Shown here one piece after another: positions 22,684-23,850 of a stretch of DNA of 23,850 nt; positions within the stretch are counted from its first letter, which is position 1; each line of letters starts with the position of its first letter. A model generated the notes under the pieces. The model searched no databases, was not told the origin of the DNA, and saw only the letters and a program-made list of their open reading frames with translations. The position numbers and the translations under genes are program-made. The stretch is from JBDROU01 sp043809745 [NCBI: bacterium]. Lineage in GTDB: Bacteria > Elusimicrobiota > JBDRMW01. The stretch spans positions 1 through 23,850 of the forward strand of contig JBDROU010000057.1 of the NCBI GenBank assembly GCA_043809745.1, written 5' to 3'.

Positions 22684-23316
22684 TTATCTTTTAGATTGTT
22701 TTATCCAGGTTGCTACCTCATCTTTTACAGTCTCAAGCCATGTAACCTCAACAGCGACAATTCTAACAGAATAGTTATAAGCTATCAGAGCAGGGACAGC
22801 TATCAAAATGCCTATGGCGGTTGTAACTAACGCGACTGCGACTCCCATTGCCACTACAGTTGATCCTCCTGAACTGGCTACAGCCATAGCCCTGAACGAT
22901 CTGATTATCCCGTCAACAGTTCCGAACAATCCTAAAAGGGGTGCTATGCTTGAAATAGTCCCAAGTATGCCTAGATTTGATTCGAGTGCTATTTGGATTT
23001 TGGCTATCCATGCAATTAACACTTTGTTTAAATCTTCGGAAGGGAGTTTGGAATTTTCTAATGCGGTAGCGATTAACGAAGCAACAGGATGTTTTTGCTC
23101 CCGGCATTCCTCCAATATTTCCTTAGTTTCTCCTTCTAGAATTCTTGATTTGATGCCGTTTAACCAGGGGCCGATTTTTTTCTTTTTAAGTTTCCATTTA
23201 ATATAAAACAACAATCTCTCAATTACAAACATAATCCCGACAACCGATGCTATCAGCAAGAACCACATCGCAATACTCTCATTAAATAGTTTTAGGATTT
23301 GAATACCGCCAAACAT
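22684..23316 (-). CDS. exbB: ExbB/TolQ/MotA-family proton channel protein
   Basis: The protein has 210 residues with the usual three membrane helices: TM1 at about 15-33, and TM2 and TM3 at about 115-138 and 152-181. SIAPLLGLFGTVDGIIRSF is the TM2 signature, with its conserved Thr. TM3 reads GVAVALVTTAIGILIAVPALIAYNY. The family often has Glu in this segment (E. coli GIAEALLATA); here Val161 takes its place (codon at 22834-22836). The TTA Thr pair is kept. Together with the ExbD proteins it would form the membrane motor. GGAGGAA lies just before the ATG, the best Shine-Dalgarno site of the cluster. It follows the TPR protein gene by 35 bp. Confidence 0.93.
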   Translation of the reverse strand: MFGGIQILKLFNESIAMWFLLIASVVGIMFVIERLLFYIKWKLKKKKIGPWLNGIKSRILEGETKEILEECREQKHPVASLIATALENSKLPSEDLNKVLIAWIAKIQIALESNLGILGTISSIAPLLGLFGTVDGIIRSFRAMAVASSGGSTVVAMGVAVALVTTAIGILIAVPALIAYNYSVRIVAVEVTWLETVKDEVATWIKQSKR

Positions 23317-23351
23317 AAAATTCCTCCATTTCTAATATTCTAGCAATTTAC

Positions 23352-23850
23352 TTACTTCTTTTTTTGTTTCTTTATTTCTAATTCTTTAATTTTCGAATCT
23401 ATCTGATTTTTGACCTTTTTGTCGTCTATACTTTGCTGTATCTTCCTGAATACATCTATTACCTCGCTGTATTCCTCTTTCTCTTCCAGTATAGCTGCAA
23501 GCTCTATTAAACCCTTAAGCCTGAATGGATTATTATACGGTTTTAAGGTTTTTAATTCCCTGAAACTTTCTATTGCCTTATCCTTATTACCGGCTTTAAG
23601 GTAAGCGTCTGCGGACCTGTAAGCTAATTCCATGTTGTTTAATGTGCCATTAGGGCTTACAAGCTGGTAAGATTTAGCTGCTTCTTCGTATCTGCCCATT
23701 TCCTGCAGCATCCTTGCCACGTGATATAACGCATCATTTGATTCCGCAGTTCCTGGGAACTTTGAAGCGTACTCCCTGAATACCCTTATAGCATTGTTAA
23801 CATCATTTATTCTGTAATAACCCAATGCAAGGTTGTATAACGAAAACTTT
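23352..23850 (-). CDS. TPR protein, N-terminal part outside the window
   Basis: The frame stays open to the right edge, reading SFSLYNLALGYYRINDVNN before a TTG at 23825 that is probably internal. About 165 residues are visible. They form TPR-like helical pairs (NAIRVFREYASKFPG, DALYHVARMLQEMGRYEEAAKSY, AYLKAGNKDKAIESF, EVIDVFRKIQQSI) and end in a Lys-rich tail. Such YbgF/CpoB- or outer-membrane-assembly-type TPR proteins often accompany Tol and ExbB-ExbD genes. It is the first visible gene of the cluster, and any signal peptide lies off the edge. Its tie to the ExbB system rests on the 35-bp spacing and shared direction. Confidence 0.8.
   Translation of the reverse strand, partial: KFSLYNLALGYYRINDVNNAIRVFREYASKFPGTAESNDALYHVARMLQEMGRYEEAAKSYQLVSPNGTLNNMELAYRSADAYLKAGNKDKAIESFRELKTLKPYNNPFRLKGLIELAAILEEKEEYSEVIDVFRKIQQSIDDKKVKNQIDSKIKELEIKKQKKK

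Overview
The window reads as a piece of an A+T-rich bacterial chromosome from an anaerobic, double-membraned organism. The two-membrane inference rests on an ExbB/ExbD/TonB-type cluster with an OmpA-like protein and on a secreted PPIase. The anaerobic inference rests on a three-gene NADH-dehydrogenase-like diaphorase operon of the kind that partners soluble hydrogenases. TPR-rich membrane proteins, a CxxC-x17-CxxC zinc-ribbon protein and a B12-type radical SAM protein fit an uncultured lineage such as Omnitrophota. That placement is inference and was not tested.

Layout. 1-470: the 3' end of a Y1 (REP-associated type) transposase, a decayed array of 12-bp repeats, then a terminator-like hairpin that abuts typA. 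471-3019: typA and a short MscS-family channel gene. 3174-5039: a polytopic GT-C-like membrane protein with five TPRs. 5207-6642: an SPFH/prohibitin protein with a strong promoter, then a small zinc-ribbon protein. 6652-9156 (minus): a membrane sulfatase-superfamily enzyme. 9259-9384: a decayed TPR relic. 9405-12478 (minus): a NuoE/NuoF/NuoG-like operon without a catalytic hydrogenase subunit, behind a clear promoter and a leader with two hairpins. 12705-13112 (minus): the 3' remnant of an iron-dependent alcohol dehydrogenase. 13164-15189: an RRM RNA-binding protein with an attenuator-like leader, a 161-bp foldback element and a DEAD-box helicase. 15240-16817 (minus): a radical SAM protein. 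17083-19229: a cyclophilin-FKBP fusion and rsgA. 19224-23850 (minus): TPR protein, ExbB, two ExbD paralogues, TonB-like protein and an OmpA-like protein with internal repeats.

How the genes fit together. TypA, RsgA, the RRM protein and the DEAD-box helicase are all RNA or ribosome factors often tied to cold or stress growth, although they are not one operon here. The minus-strand cluster at the right end looks like a Tol/Ton-type energised envelope machine. It transcribes TPR, ExbB, ExbD, ExbD, TonB, OmpA-like, and so resembles Tol-Pal in order. Its second ExbD has Asn where the family has its key membrane Asp, and its ExbB lacks the usual TM3 Glu; this is the most interesting protein-level oddity in the window. 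The non-coding findings most worth a second look are the transposase-linked repeat array, the foldback element, and the leader hairpins before typA, the RRM gene and the diaphorase operon.
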